DNA of 32,506 nt from NCBI GenBank assembly GCA_022843265.1, contig JALHNZ010000039.1, positions 1 to 32,506 of the forward strand. Direction: 5' to 3'. This DNA comes from Gemmatimonadaceae bacterium. Lineage in GTDB: Bacteria > Gemmatimonadota > Gemmatimonadetes > Gemmatimonadales > Gemmatimonadaceae. Every line of letters starts with the position of its first letter. The first letter of the stretch is position 1. The position numbers were made by a program, and so were the translations under genes. The notes under the pieces were generated by a model. It was not told the origin of the DNA. It made no database searches and saw only the letters and a list, made by a program, of their open reading frames with translations. This document shows, in pieces, positions 5,857 through 14,172 of the stretch.

Positions 5857-8800
5857 GTGCCCGCGAACTCCACACCGCAATACGCCGAGCTGCATTGCCA
5901 CTCGGCCTTCTCTCTGCTCGACGGAGCCGCCCTCCCCGAGGCGCTCGTGGAGCGCGCCCACGTGCTCGGTTACCCCGCGCTGGCCATTACGGATCATGAC
6001 GAGCTCGGTGGCATTGTGCGCTTTGCGCAGGCCGCGGCGGCCGTTGAACTCGGTGGCATTCTGGGTGTCGAGCTCACGGTCGATGTAAGCGGCGCCGCAC
6101 GCGACAGCACAACACCCGCCTCACCGCTCACGCACCTGGTACTGCTCGCCGAAACACGCGAAGGCTACGGCAATCTGTCCACGCTCGTGACGCGCGCACG
6201 CATGGATCGCCCACGCGGACAGCCGGCGGTTTCATTTGAACTGCTCGCACAACATACGTCCGGTGTGTTTGCACTCACGGGTTGCCCACGCGGCTGGGTG
6301 CCACAACTCGCGCGTGAAGGACGCATGCGTGACGCCAGACGCGCACTCGGCCTGCTCACCGACATGTTCAACGATCGTGTGGCCATGGAAGTGTGGGATC
6401 ACGGGTTGCCGGAGGAGCGGAAGCTTGTGCGTCGACTGTTGCCACTCGCACACGCACTTGGTGTGCCGTGGGTGGTGACCAACAATGTGCATTACGCGGA
6501 ACCGAATGGACGCATTGTGCACGATGTCCTCAGTGCCCTGCGTCATGAACAAACGCTCGATACCATGGGTACGCTGCTGCGTCCCAACGGCGAATGGTAT
6601 CTCAAGAGCGCTGAACAGCTCGCGGTGACGTGGCGCGGCCATGAAGAAGGGCTCGCGCAGTCACTGGTGATTGCCGAACGCTGTGCATTTCGGTTGCAGC
6701 AACTGCGCCCTGCACTGCCGGCATTTCCGCTGCCGCCTGGCGTGACCGCAAATACATATCTCGCCCAACTGCTTGAGCAGGGTGCGACGGAGCGCTGGGG
6801 CGCGCCCGGCACAGACCGTCGCACACCCAAACATGAGGCACAGCTCGCGCACGAACTCGCGCTCATCAACAAACTGGGGCTGGCCGGATTTTTCCTGATT
6901 GTGTGGGACATTGTGCGCTTTGCACGGCGCGAAGGCATTCTCTGTCAGGGACGCGGCTCGGCGGCCAACAGCGCGGTGTGTTATTGCCTGGGTATCACCG
7001 CGGTTGATCCGATTCGCATGGAACTGCTCTTTGAACGGTTCCTGAGCGAAGACCGGAAGGAGCCGCCCGATATCGACATTGACTTTGCGCATCGCGATCG
7101 CGAGCGCGTCTTGCAATACGTGTACGAACGCTACGGACGTGAACACGCGGCCATGGTGTGTGAACAGATTACGTATCGTGGCCGCAGCGCCGTACGCGAT
7201 GTCGCGCGCGTGCTTGGTTTCAGTGTGCAACAGGGTGAAGCGCTGGCGTCGGTTGCTGATCGGTTCAGTGCAAAAGCCACCGCGAACTCACTGCGGGTTG
7301 AGCACGGCGGTGATGGCGAAACAGACACGCTTATCGACACTGTGCAGTCCGACGCGCAGCTGGCGGCGCATCGTCTCGCGCCGGATCCACGTCTTGCCGA
7401 TGAAGTCACCACCAGCCAGCACGCGCCGGACATGCGTGATGATGAACGGGCACTCGCCCGCGCTGCGTTACGGGTGAACACGGATCATTGGCGCGGTGAA
7501 ACGGAGCGGAGTGTTGCCAAGGCGGCCGCGAAGGCGGTTGCGCGGGCTGATGCAAAGGCCGTTGCAAAGGTTGCCGCTGCGGCGCACAACGATGAGGCGA
7601 AACAGCTCGCCAATCCGTTCTCCCCCGACATGGCCTCGCGCGTCGGCCCCGCCGGTGGCGCATCACCGCGCGACATTCTGGTGCAGCGACTCGGTCAACA
7701 GTTCATCAGCGGAACAGAAGCCGTGCGCCTGGCCAATCAGGTGGATGACGACGCGCGAAAGCTGCATCTGGTGGTGCCTGATGGTGCGGCCACTGCCACA
7801 ACCAACAACACCAGCAACACCACCAACACCACCCACAACACCACCAACGACACAACCACCAATCCCACCAACGGCACCGCCAGCAACCCACTGCTCGAAT
7901 CCGTCGGTCTCGACCCATCCGACCCACGCGTGGCCGTACTCGCCAACGTGGTCGCCGGCCTGCATCAACTACCGCGACATCGCTCCATTCACGTAGGCGG
8001 TTTTGTACTCAGCCGCGAACCGCTCGGCAGCGTCGTCCCGATCGAACCGGCCAGCATGCCAGGGCGCACGGTCATCCAATGGGAAAAAGATGATCTCGAT
8101 CCGGTCGGCTTCGTCAAAATCGACCTGCTCGGACTCGGCATGCTCACCGTAGTGCAAGACTGTCTGCTCTATCTCAAGCACACACGCGGCATTGACATTG
8201 ATCTCGCGCAGCTCGACATGACGGATCAGGCGGTGTACGACCAACTCTGCGCCGCAGATACGGTCGGTGTCTTCCAGGTAGAGAGTCGCGCGCAAATGAA
8301 CACATTGCCGCGTCTCAAACCGCGCTGTTTTTATGATCTGGTGGTGGAAGTAGCACTCATTCGCCCCGGACCCATTCAAGGCGACATGGTGCATCCGTAT
8401 TTGCGCCGTCGCGCCGGACTTGAACCCATTACGTATCCGCATCCGGCGGTTGAGCACGCACTCAAGCGCACACTGGGCATTCCGCTCTTTCAGGAGCAGG
8501 GCATGCAGGTGGCGATTGCAGCAGCGGGTTTTACTCCCGGACAGGCCGATGTGTTGCGCCGCGCCATGGGGCACAAACGCAGTCGCGAGCGCATGGCCGA
8601 GATTGGGGAACAACTCATTGCCGGCATGGCACGCAATGGTATTGCCGAAGACATCGCGCGTCGCATTTACAATCAGATCAACGCATTTGCCGACTACGGA
8701 TTTCCGGAGAGCCACGCGGCGAGTTTTGCGCTGATTGTGTACGCCACGGCGTATCTGCGTCACTACTACGGTGCCGAGTTTACGGCATCGATTCTCAATG

Positions 8801-9822
8801 CGCAGCCCATGGGATTCTATTCACCGGGCACGCTGGTTGAAGACGCCAAACGACACGGCGTGGAAGTGCGCGCGATTGATATCACACGCAGCGCGTGGGA
8901 TCACACACTGGAACTCACCGACTCCCGTGTGTTGGTGCCGCATGATGGTGTGGTCGCGTGGCGCGCCAATGCCGCACAATCCGCGGCGCAATCCACAGCG
9001 GCGCAATCCACCGCGGCGCAATCCACAGCGGCGCAATCCGCAGCGGCGAATCAAACACCCACGCACGGCACGGTCCCATCCACACAACATCCACCCGCCG
9101 TTCGCCTCGGCTTGCGTCTCGTACGCGGCCTGGGCTCCCGCGCCCGCACTGAACTCGAACGTGCATTGGCCCAAGGGCCATTCACAAGCGTCACGGATTT
9201 TGTGCAACGCGTACAACTCGACCGCGGTTCGATTACCCGACTCGCCGAAAGCGGCGCGTTTGACGAGTTGTTTGCGCACGAGCCGCCGGCGCGAAGGCGT
9301 CGTGTGGCACTGTGGGAGTTGCTGGCCGCGCAGCGCGGTGATGCCGGACCACTGGCGCCACAAGGCATGACGCCTGCGCCCGCCGCCGTTCCCGCGCTCA
9401 CCGCAGTGGAGCTCACCGCCGCGGATTACAAAATGACGGGACTCTCACTCGCCGGTCACCCCATGAAACACGTGCGCGAGGCGCTGGCCATGAATGGTGT
9501 GCGAACGGCGCGCGAACTGGTGCAGGATGGTCGCGACGGTGAACCGGTCGGCACGGCGGGGCTGGTGATTTGTCGTCAGCGCCCCGGCACGGCCAAGGGC
9601 TTTGTCTTTCTCACGCTTGAAGACGAAACCGGCATGATCAACGTGGTGGTGACGCCCAAACGTTTTGAGCGTGATGCCAAGATTATTTCTGGTTCACCGC
9701 TGCTGCTCGTGCGCGGCACGCTGCAAGTGGAAGGACGTGTGGTCAATGTGCGCGCGCGTACGTTTCGTGCACTGCGCGCGCAAAGCGGTGAAGATTTTGT
9801 GAAGGGACACAACTATCGCTAA
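5857..9822 (+). CDS. dnaE2: Error-prone DNA polymerase III alpha subunit, DnaE2/ImuC type
   Basis: A C-family polymerase used for translesion synthesis and damage-induced mutagenesis. Order: PHP domain (YAELHCHSAFS, ITDHDE; residues 8-210), palm with GRGSAANSAV near 365 and the catalytic PDIDIDF near 404-410, third catalytic Asp in VKIDLLGLG near 755, fingers with RRAMGHKRS, a helix-hairpin-helix part, and a C-terminal OB fold near 1230-1300. VGGFVLSREPL, PIEPASM and the short C-terminus favour DnaE2 over replicative DnaE. At 1321 aa it is about 250 longer than usual, because of an Ala/Lys tract, an Asn/Thr tract and an AAQST repeat. GTG at 5857 fits the family N-terminus. The usual imuA/imuB partners are not adjacent. 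Its stop overlaps the stop of the convergent lipoprotein gene by 3 bases. Confidence 0.93.
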   Translation: MPANSTPQYAELHCHSAFSLLDGAALPEALVERAHVLGYPALAITDHDELGGIVRFAQAAAAVELGGILGVELTVDVSGAARDSTTPASPLTHLVLLAETREGYGNLSTLVTRARMDRPRGQPAVSFELLAQHTSGVFALTGCPRGWVPQLAREGRMRDARRALGLLTDMFNDRVAMEVWDHGLPEERKLVRRLLPLAHALGVPWVVTNNVHYAEPNGRIVHDVLSALRHEQTLDTMGTLLRPNGEWYLKSAEQLAVTWRGHEEGLAQSLVIAERCAFRLQQLRPALPAFPLPPGVTANTYLAQLLEQGATERWGAPGTDRRTPKHEAQLAHELALINKLGLAGFFLIVWDIVRFARREGILCQGRGSAANSAVCYCLGITAVDPIRMELLFERFLSEDRKEPPDIDIDFAHRDRERVLQYVYERYGREHAAMVCEQITYRGRSAVRDVARVLGFSVQQGEALASVADRFSAKATANSLRVEHGGDGETDTLIDTVQSDAQLAAHRLAPDPRLADEVTTSQHAPDMRDDERALARAALRVNTDHWRGETERSVAKAAAKAVARADAKAVAKVAAAAHNDEAKQLANPFSPDMASRVGPAGGASPRDILVQRLGQQFISGTEAVRLANQVDDDARKLHLVVPDGAATATTNNTSNTTNTTHNTTNDTTTNPTNGTASNPLLESVGLDPSDPRVAVLANVVAGLHQLPRHRSIHVGGFVLSREPLGSVVPIEPASMPGRTVIQWEKDDLDPVGFVKIDLLGLGMLTVVQDCLLYLKHTRGIDIDLAQLDMTDQAVYDQLCAADTVGVFQVESRAQMNTLPRLKPRCFYDLVVEVALIRPGPIQGDMVHPYLRRRAGLEPITYPHPAVEHALKRTLGIPLFQEQGMQVAIAAAGFTPGQADVLRRAMGHKRSRERMAEIGEQLIAGMARNGIAEDIARRIYNQINAFADYGFPESHAASFALIVYATAYLRHYYGAEFTASILNAQPMGFYSPGTLVEDAKRHGVEVRAIDITRSAWDHTLELTDSRVLVPHDGVVAWRANAAQSAAQSTAAQSTAAQSTAAQSAAANQTPTHGTVPSTQHPPAVRLGLRLVRGLGSRARTELERALAQGPFTSVTDFVQRVQLDRGSITRLAESGAFDELFAHEPPARRRRVALWELLAAQRGDAGPLAPQGMTPAPAAVPALTAVELTAADYKMTGLSLAGHPMKHVREALAMNGVRTARELVQDGRDGEPVGTAGLVICRQRPGTAKGFVFLTLEDETGMINVVVTPKRFERDAKIISGSPLLLVRGTLQVEGRVVNVRARTFRALRAQSGEDFVKGHNYR
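7507..7605 (+). repeat. Ala/Lys-rich low-complexity tract inside dnaE2
   Basis: Degenerate GCx/AAG-type codons encode alternating Ala-Lys/Arg stretches (AKAAAKAVARADAKAVAK) at about residues 552-585 of the polymerase. They sit between the conserved DVARVLGF block and the HVGGFVL block. The tract probably forms a charged helix or a flexible linker on the surface. Confidence 0.6.
7789..7887 (+). repeat. ACC/AAC trinucleotide tract encoding an Asn/Thr-rich linker in dnaE2
   Basis: Near-perfect ACC/AAC triplets encode an Asn/Thr run at about residues 645-677. Composition (almost no G on the plus strand) differs sharply from the surrounding gene. It looks like a slippage-prone microsatellite kept in frame because the unit is three bases. 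Confidence 0.75.
8983..9042 (+). repeat. 15-bp tandem repeat (AAQST) inside dnaE2
   Basis: Four head-to-tail copies of GCGGCGCAATCCACA with only third-codon or single-base changes, preceded by a partial copy at 8971-8982. They encode AAQST, AAQST, AAQST, AAQSA near residues 1043-1062, just before the conserved LRLVRGLG helix-hairpin-helix region. In-frame units imply copy-number variation would be tolerated. Confidence 0.85.
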
Positions 9823-10199
9823 CGGGCTCGCCGCGCACGAAGCGCCCACATCGCGCGGCCATCGGGCAACGCCCGAACCTCCGGCTCGCCCTCCAGTTCA
9901 TCAAAGCGCACCGTGCACCGCGCGCGGACCTGCGGCTGCGCACCGCGATCGTCGATGACTTCAAGCTGCACACGGACAGAGTCACGTCCACCGTACGACA
10001 ACCGTTCGTTCGCCGGACAGCCCGTTGGACCCGTCGCACCACCGGGGAAGAAAAAGTACGGATCTTCACCGAACTGGCGACGTTCAAACCAGCTACGCCA
10101 TCGTTCGCTGCTGCCATCGACCGACGCATCATGGGACGCACAACTCACCGCCATCAACGCAAACGTGCAGATGGCGCGACCAACTGCGAGTGACGACAT
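9819..10199 (-). CDS. Small predicted lipoprotein, unknown function
   Basis: A 126-aa protein with a signal sequence (AICTFALMAVSC) whose Cys near residue 21 is a probable lipidation site. The mature part is charged, with an FEDPYFFFPGG-like aromatic patch (actual: GEDPYFFFPGG) and three beta-strand-like segments (VRVQLEVIDD, VRARCTVRF, MWALRARR). ATG at 10197-10199 is preferred to a TTG two codons upstream. The stop overlaps that of dnaE2 by 3 bases (convergent genes). No family is recognised. Confidence 0.6.
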   Translation of the reverse strand: MSSLAVGRAICTFALMAVSCASHDASVDGSSERWRSWFERRQFGEDPYFFFPGGATGPTGCPANERLSYGGRDSVRVQLEVIDDRGAQPQVRARCTVRFDELEGEPEVRALPDGRAMWALRARRAR

Positions 10200-10250
10200 A
10201 CGCAAGACCTCGGTAAGGGGCTCCGATATGATGTCGTACCCGGCGCGTGA

Positions 10251-10278
10251 CGTCTATTGGGCAAATGCCCTATAGACG
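10251..10278. promoter_or_regulatory. 28-bp near-perfect palindrome between divergent genes
   Basis: CGTCTAT-T-GGGCA (10251-10263), AA, then TGCCC-T-ATAGACG (10266-10278): 12 of 13 arm positions pair, with one T/T mismatch. It lies in the 209-base gap between the lipoprotein gene (leftward start 10199) and the 160-aa gene (rightward start 10409). No T-tract follows on either side, so an operator or a structured leader is likelier than a terminator. Confidence 0.45.
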
Positions 10279-10408
10279 CCCTGCGACGAACGCCCTAATG
10301 TCGAGGCGTTGGCGCGGCTCAGCTCGCCGCCCAGCACCACCACCGAGTTGTGACGCGACGCTGCGCTGCACTCCCTGTACCCGTATTCATTCACACGAGA
10401 GCCGCTCC

Positions 10409-10891
10409 ATGCCGAACGACTTTCCACCAATTCCCGCCGATCTTCTCCGTCGTCTGGGTGAAAAGGCCGACGGCCGTCGAGGAGAACTGCAAGCGATTGT
10501 ACGCATCGGAGCCGGCGACGCGGCTGAGTACGACGTCCTCACCAACGCGGAGATTGATGCGCGGCGCACCGCGGGTGAGAAAGTCGACATTCTCCTCACC
10601 GTAGACTCCGCGCGGCGCGGCGCGATCAGTCATGCACGCGAAGGCGACACGATCATCACGATTACCACGCCGAACAAAGGCGCAAAAACTCGGACGTACA
10701 AGGCGAGTGAAGTCGACGCGGTGTTCCTGACCGAGTCCGCGGTGGAAAAGTTCGCCCTGCCCTACTACGCGGGCCGCCTCACGGTGAGCGAGTACAATGA
10801 GCTGATCAAGCGCTACTACGACTCACCCGAGAACACGTGGGGCATCATTCACTACCCGCCGTCGATCTACGATGTGATCGGCGACGACTAG
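10409..10891 (+). CDS. Conserved-looking cytosolic protein of unknown function
   Basis: A 160-aa protein without signal peptide, membrane segment or cysteine. It begins MPNDFPPIPADLL and has an alternating strand pattern in the middle (VDILLTVD, DTIITITT). A Tyr-rich C-terminal half follows (YYAGRLTVSEYNELIKRYY, then IIHYPPSIYDVIGDD), which looks like a helix-turn-helix-shaped or binding surface but matches no domain I recognise. The frame is open further upstream to 10247, but the ATG at 10409 starts the compositionally normal part. Its stop is 4 bases from the stop of the convergent BTAD regulator. A large palindrome at 10251-10278 may regulate it. Confidence 0.65.
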   Translation: MPNDFPPIPADLLRRLGEKADGRRGELQAIVRIGAGDAAEYDVLTNAEIDARRTAGEKVDILLTVDSARRGAISHAREGDTIITITTPNKGAKTRTYKASEVDAVFLTESAVEKFALPYYAGRLTVSEYNELIKRYYDSPENTWGIIHYPPSIYDVIGDD

Positions 10892-10895
10892 CGCG

Positions 10896-13364
10896 TCAGC
10901 GCGGAATGGGAACGGACTTCGCGGGCGTGGCGCGCTCCACGTCTTGCAGGTCCGCAGCAAACGTCTGCAGGATCGGATCGTTCACCACAACACCGCGCAG
11001 CAGCGGACGTCGCTCAATTGCCCACCGCAGGCGATTGAGTGCCGCCTCGCGTTCGCCAAACTCGAGCAGCAACGTGATCTCCTCGGGCACAAGATCGAGC
11101 AGCAGCGACGAGTCATTCGCCGAACGCATCCGCTGTTGATCGAGCTCAGCGCGCGCGCGCGCCATGTCACCGGCACGAGCGCTCACCGCGGCCGCCACCA
11201 GTCGGCGATACACAGGCGAATATCGATGACCAGCCGAGGCGGCGAGATGCGGCGGATCGAGTGAGTCCAACCGCGCGACCAGTCGCCACGCACGCTGCGC
11301 GTCAGCGCCACGTGAACGATCATACTTCATGATCGTGAGTTCGCACTCCGTGAACCACCAGTCACGCGGATCATAGCGCTGTCCGCGCGTACACCACGCG
11401 CTGGCACTATCCACCATGCCGCGGTAGAGCGACGCGGCAACCAGGCTGCGATAGATCATGGGTGCATCTTCAATGTACGCGTCCACCTCCAGCGCCCGCC
11501 GGCCCGCTTTTTCCGCACGCTCCACTTCGCCGCGAATCAAATGCACGTTGCTCAGCGTGCTCCACGCGCGCGCCAGCGTGGAATCAAGTTCCACCGCCGT
11601 TTCAAGTTCCTGTACAATCGACGGCAACAGCGATGCGTCAAGCGGCGGCGGAAGTGCTTTCAATCGAGCCCATCGTAACGCGCCGCGCACCTCAAGCGCT
11701 GCGGCTTCTGGCGGAGTACGATCGGCAAGTGCGGCCATCGCACGAATCGCTGTATCCAGAATGCCCACGCGCGATGCACCCTCGAGCAGTGTTGCCGCGG
11801 CGTACGCCGTCCACGCGCGCTCAACGACCGGACGCGTCCAGTCCCGGTCTTCGATGCTCGCCTGTTCAAAGAGCGAGTCCGCCCGTCGAAGCCCACGAAA
11901 TGCGGCCACGGAGTCGCCCGCGACCCGTTGCGCGATGAGTCGCATCGCGTCTTCACGTTCGCGCGCGCCGCGCGCAACCAGCCGCCACGCGCGCACGTTG
12001 TTCGAGCCGCGCTGCAACTGCGTCAGTCGCACGTCGCGTCCGATACGCTGACGAATACCCTGCGCCAGTTCGCGCGCGACCTCGTCTTCGAGTGCGAACA
12101 GTTCATTCGCGCTGCGTTCAATCGCACTCGAAAACGCCACAGCGTCACTCTCCGAATCGATCAGACGAACGCGCACCACAATTCGCTCGTCTGCAGCGCG
12201 GTGCACGGACCCTTCGATGACACTGCCCACACGCAGTCGCTGCACAATACTGTCGAGTCCAACCGCCGCGTCGCGAAATGGTCGCACACCGCTCACCGGA
12301 ATCACTTCAAACGCCGGCGAACCCGCGAGCTGTTCGATCACCGATTCGGTGATCAGGTCAGCAATGGGCGAAAGGTCCTGCTCCGCGCTGCCATCGCGGA
12401 AATAGAGCACCGCCACACGTCGGGCGTCGAAACCCACCGGGGCCGGGCCCGACGACCCGCGCCACCACGCACCGGCCAGACCAAGCATCACAACAAGGAT
12501 CGCAGCCGCCGCCCAGCGCCACCGGCGCGGGGGTGACCCAACGGAGTCCCGGCGCACGCCCGCATCGCCACGGTGCGAAGCCGGCGGCACGACGGGCTCG
12601 CGCAGACTCGGAGACGACGTGGGAGTCACCACCCGCACTTCACCGGCCGGACGGTCGGCTCGGAGCTGTCGCATGAACGCAAGCACTTCGGGTTCGGGCG
12701 CCACATCCATATCCGAACGCAACCGCTCTTCGAAGCCGCTCAAGACCTGCAGAGCCGCCGGCGCCTCGCCCGCCTTGGCCAACGCCTTGGCGGCCGCCAG
12801 CACAAACCGCGCGCTGAGTGGCTCGTCGTATGACAGACGCATCCACCAGTCGGCAGCATTCATCCAGCGCCCGGCGGCCTCAGCGTCGGCCGCCAGATGC
12901 GTCAGCCCGCGCTCCCTGTCGCGCGCTACTTTATTGCGCGCACTATCAAGCCACTTTTCGAACTCTTCCGCGTCATTCAGAAATACGCCGTCGAGTAACG
13001 GCATGTCACTCAGGGCGGCAGCGGCCGCAAAGTCGCCCCGCTCCATCGCCGTCTGAAAATCCCACAAATCGCACGTCAGCGCGTCTGCGCTCAGGCTGAC
13101 GACGTCATTCGTGGACGCCCCGAGCAGTTCGTCGCCGAACTCCTTGCGAATCACATAGATCGACTCAGACAGCAGCTTCCTTGCCTGCACCGCATCGCGT
13201 TCGGGCCAAAGCACGCCGATCAGTCGGTCGCGCGAAGCGCTCCGCGACGGTGCGCTGGCGAGGAAGGCAAGCAGCGCGAGCCTGCGCTTCTGCGAGGCTT
13301 TCCCGTGAAGAGAAACCCCGTCCCGAAGCATCTGCGGCGACCCGAACAGCTTGAATGACAGCAA
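10896..13364 (-). CDS. BTAD-type transcriptional activator fused to a membrane-tethered TolB-like/TPR region
   Basis: About 822 aa. An OmpR-like winged helix (LLAFLASAP..RDRLIGVLWP, about residues 1-95) is followed by a bacterial transcriptional activation domain (residues 100-240), as in SARP/AfsR activators. One transmembrane helix at about 281-300 (AAAAILVVMLGLAGAWW) leads to a TolB/FlgO-like domain (VAVLYFRDGS..., ITESVIEQLA..., GSVIEGSVH) at about 310-450, then TPR-like helices to the end. The layout suggests a DNA-binding head on the cytoplasmic side and a sensor across the membrane. The start is uncertain: the TTG at 13364 fits the family N-terminus, while GTG at 13457 or 13448 are in-frame alternatives without good ribosome sites. 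Divergent from a LuxR-type gene. Target genes are unknown. Confidence 0.82.
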   Translation of the reverse strand: MLSFKLFGSPQMLRDGVSLHGKASQKRRLALLAFLASAPSRSASRDRLIGVLWPERDAVQARKLLSESIYVIRKEFGDELLGASTNDVVSLSADALTCDLWDFQTAMERGDFAAAAALSDMPLLDGVFLNDAEEFEKWLDSARNKVARDRERGLTHLAADAEAAGRWMNAADWWMRLSYDEPLSARFVLAAAKALAKAGEAPAALQVLSGFEERLRSDMDVAPEPEVLAFMRQLRADRPAGEVRVVTPTSSPSLREPVVPPASHRGDAGVRRDSVGSPPRRWRWAAAAILVVMLGLAGAWWRGSSGPAPVGFDARRVAVLYFRDGSAEQDLSPIADLITESVIEQLAGSPAFEVIPVSGVRPFRDAAVGLDSIVQRLRVGSVIEGSVHRAADERIVVRVRLIDSESDAVAFSSAIERSANELFALEDEVARELAQGIRQRIGRDVRLTQLQRGSNNVRAWRLVARGAREREDAMRLIAQRVAGDSVAAFRGLRRADSLFEQASIEDRDWTRPVVERAWTAYAAATLLEGASRVGILDTAIRAMAALADRTPPEAAALEVRGALRWARLKALPPPLDASLLPSIVQELETAVELDSTLARAWSTLSNVHLIRGEVERAEKAGRRALEVDAYIEDAPMIYRSLVAASLYRGMVDSASAWCTRGQRYDPRDWWFTECELTIMKYDRSRGADAQRAWRLVARLDSLDPPHLAASAGHRYSPVYRRLVAAAVSARAGDMARARAELDQQRMRSANDSSLLLDLVPEEITLLLEFGEREAALNRLRWAIERRPLLRGVVVNDPILQTFAADLQDVERATPAKSVPIPR

Positions 13365-13521
13365 CTTGGAAAAATTGGTGAGAAGTTGACGCCCGAATTG
13401 ATAACCGCGAGAAAGCCAGTTGAGAGGACTGCGGTACGGTAGGGGCACACACGACACGCCGCCAGCAATGGCGCGCCGGTCGTCCCCGAAAATTTCCCTC
13501 CCGTTGCCCTTCGGAGACCGT

Positions 13522-14118
13522 ATGCTTGACGCCAACCACTACTCGTCCCCGCTGCTGAAGACCGCGCACGACGTCGAAACGTGGCACCCGGATCTGGAGA
13601 TTCTGGTCCGATACGACATTCCGTTCGTCTGCCTCGACCGGGCCGAGTCCACCTTGCACGTGTCGCCCGGCGCCACCGCCCTGCTGGCGCAGCATGAAGA
13701 CACGCACCTCATGCTCGAGCGGTTTCGTGAGGCCGCCCGCGCCGCGTTCGCCGCCGACGAGGCGCCGCGGACGCTCGCCACTCCCCGGGTGATCACACGC
13801 GTCACCGACCCGATCGACGGGAGCCATTGGGCTGTGCATACCGTGCGTACGCGCCATGAGTGGCCCATCGCCATCGTCGTGCGCGAGGGAATCCAGATGG
13901 CCAACCGTGAGACGATCCTCCGAGAGCGCCTCAGCGAGCGCGAGCGCCAGGTGGCCACCATGGTGGCCGCTGGAGCACCTGGCAAGAAAATCGCCGAAGC
14001 GCTCTCGATCACGTATCACACGGCCCGACGCCACACCGAGCATGTCTACCGCAAGCTTGGCGTACGTTCACGGGTGGAGCTGACGCGTGCGCTCATGCAG
14101 CAGGGCGTCGCGCACTAA
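13522..14118 (+). CDS. LuxR-family response regulator-like transcription factor with an N-terminal PAS-like domain
   Basis: A 198-aa protein. Residues ~18-130 look like a small PAS-type sensor (LVRYDIPFVCLDRAESTLHVSPGA, then WAVHTVRTRHEWPIAIVVREG). The C-terminal ~60 residues are a LuxR helix-turn-helix (LSERERQVATMVAAGAPGKKIA, HTARRHTEHVYRKLGVRSR). The ATG at 13522 has a GGAG ribosome site about 6 bases upstream; longer in-frame extensions lack one. There is no phospho-acceptor receiver domain, so the signal is probably a ligand bound by the PAS-like part. Divergent from the BTAD regulator across about 157 bases, so the two may cross-regulate. It ends in a 12-bp tandem repeat containing its stop codon. 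Confidence 0.85.
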   Translation: MLDANHYSSPLLKTAHDVETWHPDLEILVRYDIPFVCLDRAESTLHVSPGATALLAQHEDTHLMLERFREAARAAFAADEAPRTLATPRVITRVTDPIDGSHWAVHTVRTRHEWPIAIVVREGIQMANRETILRERLSERERQVATMVAAGAPGKKIAEALSITYHTARRHTEHVYRKLGVRSRVELTRALMQQGVAH

Positions 14119-14163
14119 CTCGCGCGCTAACTCGCGCGGTAACTCGCGCCCTAAGCACGCGAC
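14116..14163. repeat. 12-bp tandem repeat starting at the LuxR-gene stop codon
   Basis: TAACTCGCGCGC, TAACTCGCGCGG and TAACTCGCGCCC stand head to tail, followed by a degenerate TAAGCACGCGAC. Because the unit is a multiple of three, each copy presents a TAA in the same frame, giving four stacked stops after the luxR-type gene. Probable local duplication by slippage. Confidence 0.8.
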
Positions 14164-14172
14164 GGGGTGCGC

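Noticed and set aside
7969-8763. A 264-codon minus-strand open frame inside dnaE2
   Set aside because: Antisense to the conserved polymerase core; the translated product resembles nothing and is an effect of codon bias.
8971-9042. Short direct repeats considered as a CRISPR array
   Set aside because: Units are contiguous with no spacers and encode in-frame AAQST repeats inside dnaE2.
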